The notes beneath the pieces were generated by a model. That model was not told where the DNA came from. It worked only from the letters and a program-made list of their open reading frames with translations, and made no database searches. DNA of 64,000 nucleotides from Pandoraea faecigallinarum (lineage in GTDB: Bacteria; Pseudomonadota; Gammaproteobacteria; Burkholderiales; Burkholderiaceae), in NCBI RefSeq assembly GCF_001029105.3, contig NZ_CP011807.3, positions 558,001-622,000 of the forward strand, written 5' to 3'. A program made the position numbers and the translations under genes. Below, in pieces: positions 56,630 to 64,000 of this stretch. Each line of letters opens with the position of its first letter. Within the stretch, counting starts at the first letter, position 1.

Positions 56630-58084
56630 ATGAACGCGCCGCACAAGTTGCATCCCGAGTTCCGCGCCGAAGCGCTTCGCATCGGTGGCGAAAAAGTGAC
56701 CCGTGAACGGATCATCGAAGTGTTCAATCCGTATTCGGGCGATCTGGTCGGCACGGTGCCGAAGGCCTCGCTCGACGACGTGCGCCGGGCATTCTCGATT
56801 GCCAAGCAGTATCGATCGACGCTCACACGCTTCGAGCGAGCCAACATTCTGGACAAGGCCGCGGCGTTGCTGCGCGCGCGCACCGCCGAGGCCGCCGCCA
56901 TCATCACGATGGAGTCGGGGCTGTGCAAGAAGGACGCCGTCTACGAAATCGGTCGTGTCGCAGACGTGCTCGGGTTCGCCGCCGGTGAAGCCCTCAAGGA
57001 CGACGGGCAGGCGTTCTCGTGCGACCTCACGCCGCACGGCAAGAAGCGCCGCGTGGTCACGCAGCGCGAGCCGCTGCTGGGCGCGATCTCGGCCATCACG
57101 CCGTTCAATCACCCCATGAATCAGGTGGCGCACAAGGTGGCGCCGTCGATTGCGACGAACAACCGGATGGTGCTCAAGCCGTCCGAGAAGGTGCCGCTCT
57201 CGGCCTATTACCTTGCCGATACGCTGTACGAAGCGGGGCTGCCGCCGGAAATGCTGCAAGTCATCACGGGCGATCCGATGGAGATTGCCGACGAGATGAT
57301 CACGAACGAGAACATCGACATGATCACGTTTACCGGGGGCGTGTCGATCGGCAAGTACATCGCGTCGAAGGCGGGCTACCGTCGTATCGTGCTGGAACTG
57401 GGCGGTAACGATCCGTTGATCGTGATGGAAGACGCGGATCTGGATCGCGCGTCGGACCTCGCCGTGCAGGGGTCGTACAAAAACTCCGGACAGCGCTGCA
57501 CGGCTGTCAAGCGGATGCTCGTCCATCGCGACATCGCCGCGCAGTTCACCGAACTGGTCGTGGAGAAAACGCGCGCATGGAAGTACGGCGATCCCGCCGA
57601 CGGCGCAAACGACATGGGCACGGTCATCGACGAGGCGGCCGCCCGCCTGTTCGAGGCGCGCGTGAACGAAGCCGTGGCACAGGGTGCACGCCTGCTCGTG
57701 GGCAATAAGCGCGAGGGCGCGCTGTATTCGCCGACGGTCATCGATCGCGTCGATCCGAAGATGACGGTCGTGCGGGAGGAGACCTTCGGCCCGGTGTCGC
57801 CGATCCTCACGTTCGGCAGCATCGACGAGGCCATCGCCATGTCCAACGGCACCGCCTTCGGCTTGTCCTCGGGGGTGTGTACGAACCGGCTCGACTATGT
57901 GACGCGCTTCACCAACGAGTTGCAGGTGGGCACGGTCAACGTCTGGGAGGTGCCGGGATATCGCATCGAACTGACGCCGTTCGGTGGCATCAAGGATTCG
58001 GGGCTCGGCTACAAGGAAGGTGTTCAGGAAGCGATGAAAAGCTTCACGAACACAAAGACCTTTACGCTGCCGTGGGGAATCTGA
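56630..58084 (+). CDS. phnY: Phosphonoacetaldehyde dehydrogenase
   Basis: PhnY oxidises phosphonoacetaldehyde (from PhnW) to phosphonoacetate with NAD. The 484-residue aldehyde dehydrogenase has the catalytic Cys290 (NSGQRCTAVKRML), the general base Glu256 (LELGGNDP) and the AITPFNHPMN segment. The phnA-phnY pair distinguishes it from ordinary aldehyde dehydrogenases. The ATG at 56630 has GGAG seven bases upstream. With PhnW and PhnA it makes a complete 2-AEP to acetate plus phosphate path. Confidence 0.95.
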   Translation: MNAPHKLHPEFRAEALRIGGEKVTRERIIEVFNPYSGDLVGTVPKASLDDVRRAFSIAKQYRSTLTRFERANILDKAAALLRARTAEAAAIITMESGLCKKDAVYEIGRVADVLGFAAGEALKDDGQAFSCDLTPHGKKRRVVTQREPLLGAISAITPFNHPMNQVAHKVAPSIATNNRMVLKPSEKVPLSAYYLADTLYEAGLPPEMLQVITGDPMEIADEMITNENIDMITFTGGVSIGKYIASKAGYRRIVLELGGNDPLIVMEDADLDRASDLAVQGSYKNSGQRCTAVKRMLVHRDIAAQFTELVVEKTRAWKYGDPADGANDMGTVIDEAAARLFEARVNEAVAQGARLLVGNKREGALYSPTVIDRVDPKMTVVREETFGPVSPILTFGSIDEAIAMSNGTAFGLSSGVCTNRLDYVTRFTNELQVGTVNVWEVPGYRIELTPFGGIKDSGLGYKEGVQEAMKSFTNTKTFTLPWGI

Positions 58085-58421
58085 GCAAGATATCCACAGG
58101 CAAGGGGACGGACAACCCGCCACGCGAACCGGCCCGGACGGCACGGCCGGCGAACCTCCCGGGCGGTCTGTTCCCCTTGCGCAACAAGGCCTGACAGAAT
58201 GTGCGCAAAAATTGTGACAAATTGATGACACGATTGTTGCGGTGATCGATTTGGTGTACGGTGTACCGATTGGGGATACGCATGACGCGCAGACTTCATA
58301 CGCATCCCGACGCCAGTGTTGGACTGACGCGGGATGCCGGTTTGGCAAACCAGTGCGTGCGTCATGCGGGTGGCGCAATGCGCTGCCCGTCCCGTCGACA
58401 ATAAGATCACGGAACACTGGC
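58085..58421. other. Intergenic region phnY to Na/Pi transporter
   Basis: 337 bases without a supported gene. The only marked element is a Pho-box-like repeat on the minus strand (58214-58231). A GTGTACGGTGTACCG direct repeat lies around 58252-58267. Frames upstream of the transporter ATG are open but have no membrane-protein character. Confidence 0.5.
58214..58231 (-). promoter_or_regulatory. Pho-box-like repeat in reverse orientation
   Basis: On the minus strand GTGTCAT-CAAT-TTGTCAC has the 11-base spacing and TGTCA cores of a PhoB site. It points away from the Na/Pi transporter gene, and no gene lies downstream on that strand. It may repress, act as an upstream site, or be fortuitous. Confidence 0.45.
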
Positions 58422-60239
58422 ATGCTGACACTGCTCAACCTTCTCTCCGGCGTGGCGATGCTGATCTGGGGTACGCACATCGTGCGCACCGGGGTCCTGC
58501 GCGTCTACGGTGCCGATCTGCGGCGTATTCTGTCGCACAGCATCTCCAATCGTTTTCTCGCGTTCGCGGCGGGCGTACTCGTCACCGGCCTCGTGCAAAG
58601 CAGCAATGCGACGGCGCTCATCGTGTCGTCGTTCGGCGCGCAGGGGCTGATCGCTCTCGCTCCGGCGTTGTCCATCATGCTTGGCGCGGATGTCGGCACG
58701 GCGCTCATGGCGCGGATCCTGACGTTCGATCTGCACTGGCTCTCGCCGCTGCTGATTTTCTTCGGCGTTATCTTTTTCCTCTCGCGCAAGCAGACGCGCG
58801 CGGGTCAGCTCGGTCGCGTGTCCATCGGGCTGGGCCTCATCATCCTCGCATTGCAACTGATCGTCGGCGCGACCACACCGATGACCGAAGCCGCCGGTGT
58901 CAAGGTGCTGTTCGGCTCGCTCACGGGCGACGTGATGCTCGATACCCTCATCGGCGCGTTGTTCGCGATGGTGTCGTATTCGAGCCTCGCGGCGGTGCTG
59001 TTGACGGCAACGCTGGCGTCGTCCGGCGTGATTTCGCTCAAGGTGGCGCTGTGTCTCGTGATCGGGGCGAATCTGGGCAGCGGCATGCTGGCGATGCTCA
59101 CCTCGGCGGGGCAGAATGCCGCCGGTCGCCGCGTGGTGTTCGGCAGCCTCCTTTTCAAGCTGATCGGCTGTCTGATCGTGCTGCCGTTCGTCGACTATGC
59201 GCCAATGCTCGTGAGCTGGCTCTCGGACGCCCCCGCGCAAGCCGTCGTCAACTTTCACGTGTTGTACAACCTGGTTCGCTGTGTGGTGTGCCTGGCGTTC
59301 ACCGAGCCGATGGCTCGCCTGTGCGTGCGGCTGCTGGCGGAAAAGCCCGAGGCCGACGGCGTGACCCGGCCGCGTCATCTGGATGAAAGTGCGCTGGAGA
59401 TGCCGTCGCTTGCGCTGGCCAACGCCACGCGCGAGACGCTGCGCATGGGCGACATCATCGAGCAGATGCTCAACGGACTGCTCTTCGTCATCAAGAGCAA
59501 CGACGTGGCGCGCGCGAGAGAGACGCGCCGGCTCGACGACGACGTCGACCATCTCTATACCGCCGTGAAGATGTATCTCACGCGCGTGTCGCGCGAGAAC
59601 CTCAGCGAACAGGACAGCCGCCGCTGGACGGACATCATTTCGCTCACCATCAATCTGGAACATGCGGGCGACATCATCGAGCGCATGGTCGTCGAAGTCG
59701 AAGAAAAGAAGATATCGCACAAGCTGTCGTTTTCCGAGGCCGGGTTGCAGGAGATTTGCGACATGCACGCGCGGCTGGTGACGAACCTGCAACTGGGCTT
59801 GTCCGTGTTCCTGAACACCGACCTCAAGAGCGCGCAGCGGCTAATGGCCGAGAAAGAGAGTTTCCGCGATCTCGAGCGCGCCTATTCGTACACCCACCTG
59901 AATCGTCTGGCGGGACAGTCGGTACAGAGTATCGAGACGAGCTCGCTGCATCTGGACATCATCAGCGACATGAAGCGTCTCAATTCGCTGTTCTGCTCCA
60001 CGGCCTATCCGGTGCTCGACGATGCCGGCGCGCTGCGCAAGAGCCGCATGCGCGACAAGCCGAAGGACGGCAAGGACATGAAGGATCCGAAGGCGCCCAA
60101 GGAAAACAAGGCGTCGAAACTGGTGGCGCTTGCCGATGTCGCGACGGCCGCCGCCGGGGCCGCCTCAATTGCTCGCGACGACAACGAGAGTTCTCACGAT
60201 GGCCCTGAGCCTGCCGGACATCCGCACCCTGTTCGATAA
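58422..60239 (+). CDS. Na/Pi cotransporter family protein with PhoU-like domain (YjbB type)
   Basis: This 605-residue membrane protein has two Na/Pi-transporter repeats (residues about 5-300; the first includes the QSSNAT motif at VQSSNATALIVSSF, the second a conserved SGQN-like region AGQNAAGRR). A C-terminal PhoU-like helical domain covers about 330-550 (EHAGDIIERMVVEVEEKKIS). E. coli YjbB of this type mainly exports phosphate. Directly after a pathway that releases phosphate from phosphonoacetate, an exporter that removes excess phosphate is plausible. The Lys/Asp-rich tail overlaps the next gene. Confidence 0.92.
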   Translation: MLTLLNLLSGVAMLIWGTHIVRTGVLRVYGADLRRILSHSISNRFLAFAAGVLVTGLVQSSNATALIVSSFGAQGLIALAPALSIMLGADVGTALMARILTFDLHWLSPLLIFFGVIFFLSRKQTRAGQLGRVSIGLGLIILALQLIVGATTPMTEAAGVKVLFGSLTGDVMLDTLIGALFAMVSYSSLAAVLLTATLASSGVISLKVALCLVIGANLGSGMLAMLTSAGQNAAGRRVVFGSLLFKLIGCLIVLPFVDYAPMLVSWLSDAPAQAVVNFHVLYNLVRCVVCLAFTEPMARLCVRLLAEKPEADGVTRPRHLDESALEMPSLALANATRETLRMGDIIEQMLNGLLFVIKSNDVARARETRRLDDDVDHLYTAVKMYLTRVSRENLSEQDSRRWTDIISLTINLEHAGDIIERMVVEVEEKKISHKLSFSEAGLQEICDMHARLVTNLQLGLSVFLNTDLKSAQRLMAEKESFRDLERAYSYTHLNRLAGQSVQSIETSSLHLDIISDMKRLNSLFCSTAYPVLDDAGALRKSRMRDKPKDGKDMKDPKAPKENKASKLVALADVATAAAGAASIARDDNESSHDGPEPAGHPHPVR

Positions 60240-60747
60240 GTTCGGTTCGATCGCGTACAGCGGCGAACCCGTCACCCAACTGGAGCACGCGCTGCAAAGC
60301 GGCGCGCTTGCCGAGAGCGAGGGCGCCGACGAAGCGCTCGTCGCTGCCAGTTTTCTCCACGATCTCGGCCATCTGCTCAATCTTCAGGGCGAAACGCCCA
60401 CCGAGCGCGGGATCGACGATCTGCATCAATACTACGCACTGCCTTTCCTCAGGCCGCTCTTCGGCGATGCGGTACTCGATCCCATCCGTCTTCACGTGGA
60501 CGCGAAGCGTTGCCTGTGCGCGATCGACCCCGAGTACTACGGCAACCTGTCCGCGGACTCCGTGCGCAGTCTGGCGTTGCAGGGAGGCGTGTTCAGCGAC
60601 GAGGAGGCGACGGCCTTTCTCGCTCGCGAGCACGCCCAGGCCGCGCTGCGCCTGCGTCGCTGGGACGACCGCGCGAAGATCGCGGGCATGCGCACGCCTT
60701 CGCTGGACCACTACATGAATGTGCTGGCGCGGGTAACGCTTCAGTAA
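60199..60747 (+). CDS. PhnZ-like HD-domain phosphonate-degradation protein
   Basis: This 182-residue HD protein matches the phosphonate-degradation-associated HD family that includes PhnZ, a diiron oxygenase that cleaves 1-hydroxy-2-aminoethylphosphonate. Spacing of key residues is kept: Tyr20 and Glu23 (the gating pair), His30, then His54-Asp55, His76, His99 and Asp156/157. Their distances match PhnZ as I remember it. The ATG at 60199 overlaps the transporter gene by 41 bases. No PhnY*-type dioxygenase is in the window, so the source of its hydroxylated substrate is open. Confidence 0.85.
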   Translation: MALSLPDIRTLFDKFGSIAYSGEPVTQLEHALQSGALAESEGADEALVAASFLHDLGHLLNLQGETPTERGIDDLHQYYALPFLRPLFGDAVLDPIRLHVDAKRCLCAIDPEYYGNLSADSVRSLALQGGVFSDEEATAFLAREHAQAALRLRRWDDRAKIAGMRTPSLDHYMNVLARVTLQ

Positions 60748-60776
60748 ATCTCGCGCGAGCGGCCGGACCCAATGGC

Positions 60777-60813
60777 AAGCCGCGCCAGGGCATTCGCTGC
60801 CCTGGCGCGGCTT
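60777..60813. terminator. Strong 16-base hairpin between convergent phnZ-like and ridA genes
   Basis: AAGCCGCGCCAGGGCA pairs perfectly with TGCCCTGGCGCGGCTT around a five-base loop. It lacks a clear T-run on either side but its position between convergent genes suggests a bidirectional terminator. Confidence 0.7.
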
Positions 60814-60863
60814 CGTCGATTGCGCCGTGGTGTTGCGATTCGCGCAGTTGTGATTCGTGGCGG

Positions 60864-61259
60864 CTAGCCCGCCAGCGCGGTCGCCTCGATTTCCACGGCG
60901 ACACCGTGGCTCAGCGCAGGCACCGGCACCACGCAACGCGCAGGTCTCGCATCGCCGGCCCAAGCGGCGTAGACCTCGTTGAACGGCCCCCAGTGATCGA
61001 CGCTCGTGACATACACGCGAACCTGCACCAGGCGGCTGATGCCCGAGCCGCACGCGGTGAGAATCGCCGCGACGTTATCCAGCGCCTGCTTCGCCTGCAC
61101 TTCGAACGGTGCGCCGCTCAGACGCTCACCCTCCGGCGTGATCGGCAACTGGCCCGAGACAAACACGAAGCCATTCGCGCAAACGCCGTGCGAATAGTGA
61201 CCTCGCGGCGGCTGCATTGTCGGTACGTTGACCGATTCGATGCCACGTTCCTGCGTCAT
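60864..61259 (-). CDS. RidA family enamine/imine deaminase
   Basis: RidA proteins hydrolyse reactive enamine/imine products of PLP dehydratases. The 131-residue protein has the family end LVQVRVYVTSVDHW and the catalytic Arg108 in PARCVVPVPAL. Its ATG overlaps the stop of the upstream dehydratase gene (ATGA), so it is the natural detoxifying partner of that enzyme. Confidence 0.93.
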   Translation of the reverse strand: MTQERGIESVNVPTMQPPRGHYSHGVCANGFVFVSGQLPITPEGERLSGAPFEVQAKQALDNVAAILTACGSGISRLVQVRVYVTSVDHWGPFNEVYAAWAGDARPARCVVPVPALSHGVAVEIEATALAG

Positions 61260-62263
61260 GCCACGTCTCCGAGAGTGAGTCTGGCGAACCGCGCGAGATC
61301 GACGTTGCCACCCGAAAGGACAATGCCGGCGCGCTTGCCGCGTACGTCGATCTTCCCATGCAGCACCGCCGCCGCGGCAAGGCAGCCTGTGGGCTCGACC
61401 ACGATCTTCATGCGGCTGGCGAAGAACTGCATGGTGCTGACGAGTTCGTCGTCGGACACCGTGAGGATGTCGTCGACCAGCGAACGAATGACCGGGAACG
61501 TGTATTGGCCGAGATGCTGCGTCTGCGCGCCGTCCGCAATCGTGCGTGGCGTGTCGATGTGAACGACCTTGTCCGCACGGAAACTCTGCTGACCGTCGTT
61601 GCCCGCCTCGGGCTCCACGCCATAGATTTCGATGTTCGGATTCAGCGCGCGTGCGGCGACCGCGCTGCCTGAGAGCAGCCCGCCGCCACCCAGGCACACG
61701 ACGAGAACGTCCAGTTCGCCCGCGTCCTCGATCAGTTCCTTTGCCGCCGTTCCCTGTCCGGCCATGACATGCGGATGATCGTAAGGCGGAATCAGCGTCA
61801 TGCCGCGCTCGGTCGCCAGGCGGCTGGCCAGCATTTCGCGGTCTTCCTGATAGCGGTCGTACAGAATCACTTCTGCGCCGTAGCCGCGCGTGGCGTCGAC
61901 CTTCATTTGCGGTGCGTCATGCGGCATGAGGATGACGGCCGGCACGCCCAGCTCACGTGCGGACAGGGCGATGGCCTGCGCATGGTTGCCCGACGAGAAC
62001 GCCAGCACGCCCGCGCGCTTTTGCTCGGCAGTGAATTGCGAAATCGCGTTATAGGCGCCGCGGAATTTGAAGGCGCCCATGCGCTGGAAATTCTCCGCCT
62101 TGAAGAAGAGGCTCGCGCCGGCCATGGCGTCGGCGGTGCGCGACGTGAGTACGGGTGTGCGATGCGCCGCCTGGCGAATCCGGTCATGCGCGGCAACGAC
62201 GTCGCCATACGTGATCGCCAGCGGGGTCTGGGGGGCGCAGGGAGGCTGCGTGGGGGTCGTCAT
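61256..62263 (-). CDS. Threonine/hydroxyaspartate dehydratase-like PLP enzyme
   Basis: This 335-residue fold-type II PLP enzyme resembles threo-3-hydroxyaspartate ammonia-lyase and serine racemase/threonine dehydratase. PLP lysine is Lys66 in AFKFRGA, SSGNHAQAIA (about 90-99) contacts the phosphate and GGGGLLSG is the glycine loop. No regulatory ACT domain is present. Substrate cannot be decided from sequence; 3-hydroxyaspartate, serine or threonine are candidates. ATGA overlaps join it to the regulator and to ridA. Confidence 0.9.
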   Translation of the reverse strand: MTTPTQPPCAPQTPLAITYGDVVAAHDRIRQAAHRTPVLTSRTADAMAGASLFFKAENFQRMGAFKFRGAYNAISQFTAEQKRAGVLAFSSGNHAQAIALSARELGVPAVILMPHDAPQMKVDATRGYGAEVILYDRYQEDREMLASRLATERGMTLIPPYDHPHVMAGQGTAAKELIEDAGELDVLVVCLGGGGLLSGSAVAARALNPNIEIYGVEPEAGNDGQQSFRADKVVHIDTPRTIADGAQTQHLGQYTFPVIRSLVDDILTVSDDELVSTMQFFASRMKIVVEPTGCLAAAAVLHGKIDVRGKRAGIVLSGGNVDLARFARLTLGDVA

Positions 62264-62934
62264 GACGCACCTTTCGGGTCGGAGAGATAGGTGTACACGG
62301 TGGATCGCGCGACGCCCAGCGTGCGCGCGACTTCGGCATGCGCGTGACGCAGATCGAGCAGCCCGCGTGCTTCGATAAGACGGATCGCTTCGCGGCGTTG
62401 CCCGAGCGTGAGCGCCTGCGGCGTGGTGTTGCGCTGCGCCGCGAATTCGGCGATGAGCGGGGCGATGTCGTCCAGACGCCGATTGGAGAGCGTCTCTTTG
62501 ACCGATGCCGGTGCCTGATTCGGAACGTTCACCAGTTGCTGAACGCTCGCTGCGGCAGCCGCCAGCATGGAGATGTCCATGTTCAGGCAAATGGCCGCCA
62601 CGTACTCGCCGCTGCTGTTCTTCAGCCCGATGGACGTGCTCTTGGCCGGGCGCCCATCCGGAAACCGGTTTGCGTAGTTGGCGATGACTTCGGGAAAGGC
62701 CGGATCCGCAATACGCGCGAGCCCCATCTCCGTGACAGCGTCGCCCGGTTCGCGGCCCGACAGATTGTTGGCGATGGCCACGATGGCATGGTCGGGATTG
62801 GTCAGGTCGTGCAGCACCACTTCGACGAGTGGTGCGAACGTCTGGCCGAGCGCTTCGACGATTTTGCGCCCTTCACGCAGCAACAGCGTGTTCTCGTCGA
62901 GCTTGCCGGCGGCGGGAGTTTTTCCGGATTTCAT
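62260..62934 (-). CDS. PAS/helix-turn-helix regulator (YheO/DauR-like)
   Basis: This 224-residue regulator has an N-terminal YheO-like PAS domain (about 20-130; LVEVVLHDLTNPDHAIVAIAN) and a C-terminal helix-turn-helix (about 165-220; EVARTLGVARSTVYTYL). DauR-type members repress D-amino-acid catabolic operons. It heads the operon with the dehydratase and ridA and a clear inverted repeat precedes its start, so autoregulation by an amino acid is likely. Confidence 0.9.
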   Translation of the reverse strand: MKSGKTPAAGKLDENTLLLREGRKIVEALGQTFAPLVEVVLHDLTNPDHAIVAIANNLSGREPGDAVTEMGLARIADPAFPEVIANYANRFPDGRPAKSTSIGLKNSSGEYVAAICLNMDISMLAAAAASVQQLVNVPNQAPASVKETLSNRRLDDIAPLIAEFAAQRNTTPQALTLGQRREAIRLIEARGLLDLRHAHAEVARTLGVARSTVYTYLSDPKGAS

Positions 62935-62937
62935 GAT

Positions 62938-62972
62938 TTTGACATTATGTCATTGGTCGACGAAATGTCAAA
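62938..62972. promoter_or_regulatory. Operator-like repeats upstream of the PAS/HTH regulator
   Basis: TGACAT-T-ATGTCA (62940-62952) is a perfect palindrome. A third half-site AATGTCAAA at 62964-62972 mirrors TTTGACATT at 62938-62946. All lie within 40 bases upstream of the regulator start codon, as expected for autoregulation. Confidence 0.7.
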
Positions 62973-63051
62973 TCGACGTCAAAGGTTACGCCCGGCGCCG
63001 GTCCGTCGCGAAAGGCGACTGCCGGCAGCGGGCGTTTGCGGCGGCTACGGC

Positions 63052-64000
63052 TCACACGAGCTGCTTTTCCGCCAGTTCGCTCCTGAGGTAGCCGTAATAG
63101 ATGGGTGCGGCGATCAGTCCCGGCAATCCGAACGCGGCCTCCAGCACGATCATCGCCAGCAGCAATTCCCACGCGCGCGACTGAATCTGGGTGCCGACGA
63201 TACGGGCGTTGAGGAAGTATTCGAGCTTGTGGATGACGATCAGAAAGACGAGCGCCGCAATCGCCACGTACAGCGACACCGACAGGCCGAGTACCACGAT
63301 GAACGTGTTCGAGATCAGATTGCCCACGACCGGCAGCAGGCCGACCACGAACGTCACGACGATCATCGTCTTGCGCAGCGGCAGGTGAATGTCGAACAGT
63401 GGCAGAATGCCGATCAGAAAGATGCCGGTGAACAGCGTGTTGATCGCGGAGATCTTCACCTGCGCAAAGACGATGCGCCGGAAGGCGTCGCCGAACAACG
63501 TCACGCGACGTGTGAGGGCCGCGGCGAGCGGCCGCATGTGGTGCACGGGGCGCACCGACGACAGCGCCACGAGTGCGCCCAGCACCAATCCCACGACGAT
63601 GTGCACCATTGCATTGAGCGCCTCCTTGCCGACGAGCGACATCTCCTGCGTGTGGTCTTTCAGAAAGCCCGTAATCGCCTGATGAATGTCTTCCCCGTCC
63701 GCGGGAAGCCGGTCGGTCACCCACATCGGCAGTTGCGAGCGCGCCTGCTCGACCGCTTCCATCATGCGGCCGTTGATGTGTTCGAGATGTCCTGCATCGC
63801 TGCGAAAGAAGGTGATGATGCCGAAGATCAGCGCGGTCATCAGCGCGACGATGAGCGCCGACAGGAGTGCCACGGCGACGAGCCGCGCGCGCTCGCTGGA
63901 AATGCGTAACTGCAGACGCGGCCCCAGCACGTGGACGAGCTGATAGACCACCATGCCCGCGAGTACCGCCGACAACAGGTGGATGCTAAGTATCAGCCAA
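63052..64000 (-). CDS. AI-2E family transporter, partial (5' end outside window)
   Basis: The frame stays open to the right edge, so the N terminus is missing; 316 residues are seen. They contain the family's helices: VALLSALIVALMTALIFGII, a periplasmic loop, then the conserved ALNAMVHIVVGLVLGALVAL, HLPLRKTMIVVTFVVGLLPVVGNLISNT and the closing LEAAFGLPGLIAAPIYYGYL. AI-2E transporters include quorum-signal exporters and Na+/H+ antiporters; substrate unknown. Confidence 0.88.
   Translation of the reverse strand, partial: WLILSIHLLSAVLAGMVVYQLVHVLGPRLQLRISSERARLVAVALLSALIVALMTALIFGIITFFRSDAGHLEHINGRMMEAVEQARSQLPMWVTDRLPADGEDIHQAITGFLKDHTQEMSLVGKEALNAMVHIVVGLVLGALVALSSVRPVHHMRPLAAALTRRVTLFGDAFRRIVFAQVKISAINTLFTGIFLIGILPLFDIHLPLRKTMIVVTFVVGLLPVVGNLISNTFIVVLGLSVSLYVAIAALVFLIVIHKLEYFLNARIVGTQIQSRAWELLLAMIVLEAAFGLPGLIAAPIYYGYLRSELAEKQLV

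Overview
The window is GC-rich chromosomal DNA from a betaproteobacterium of the Burkholderiales, most likely Burkholderiaceae (Pandoraea or a close relative; this is inferred from gene order and protein character, not proven). Core gene order is typical of the group: rsmD-coaD-fdx, pth-rplY-prs-tRNA(Gln)-ispE-lolB, mutM-mutY, and kdsD-kdsC-lptCAB-rpoN-hpf-ptsN-hprK-rapZ. I see no insertion sequence, prophage, CRISPR array or rRNA. The only RNA gene is one tRNA-Gln.

Left half (1-28,500) is mostly housekeeping. It holds a pair of M16 proteases (the second lacks the zinc motif), a NodIJ-like ABC exporter, rRNA methyltransferase RsmD, CoaD, a YfhL-type ferredoxin, the translation/nucleotide block pth-rplY-prs, isoprenoid and outer-membrane lipoprotein genes (ispE, lolB), the oxidised-guanine repair pair mutM/mutY, the nitrogen-PTS/sigma-54 block, LPS export and Kdo synthesis genes, then a Kef-type antiporter, apt, a LysE exporter and a DeoR regulator. 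A textbook sigma-54 promoter stands in front of the Kef-type antiporter.

Right half (28,500-64,000) is dominated by phosphonate (C-P compound) catabolism, arranged as two large clusters about 8 kb apart. Cluster 1 (28.9-40.4 kb) is a complete C-P lyase system: phnCDE facing phnGHIJKLM, with phnF, a DUF1045 gene and phnN divergent from phnG. Cluster 2 (48.1-60.7 kb) is the 2-aminoethylphosphonate route: transporter phnS-T-UV plus transaminase phnW on one strand, and an FCD-type GntR regulator, phosphonoacetate hydrolase phnA, phosphonoacetaldehyde dehydrogenase phnY, a Na/Pi transporter and a PhnZ-like HD-domain protein on the other. Between them lie a TetR/reductase pair, a sarcosine/dimethylglycine dehydrogenase, a Nudix hydrolase, purU and an MFS exporter. 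After cluster 2 come a small regulator-dehydratase-RidA operon and a partial AI-2E transporter.

Regulation is unusually legible. A Pho box with the same spacing as the classical E. coli phoA promoter precedes phnC, and a second one lies in the phnS/phnR gap. A 16-base element with a single mismatch is shared by exactly these two control regions, which suggests that one regulator ties the two pathways together. A PhnF-type palindrome overlaps the divergent phnG/phnF promoters. The most interesting biological points are: no phnP, but a DUF1045 protein with two HxT motifs that could replace it; a PhnZ-like oxygenase without its usual PhnY* partner, coupled to a phosphate transporter; and a sarcosine-type dehydrogenase sitting between the clusters.
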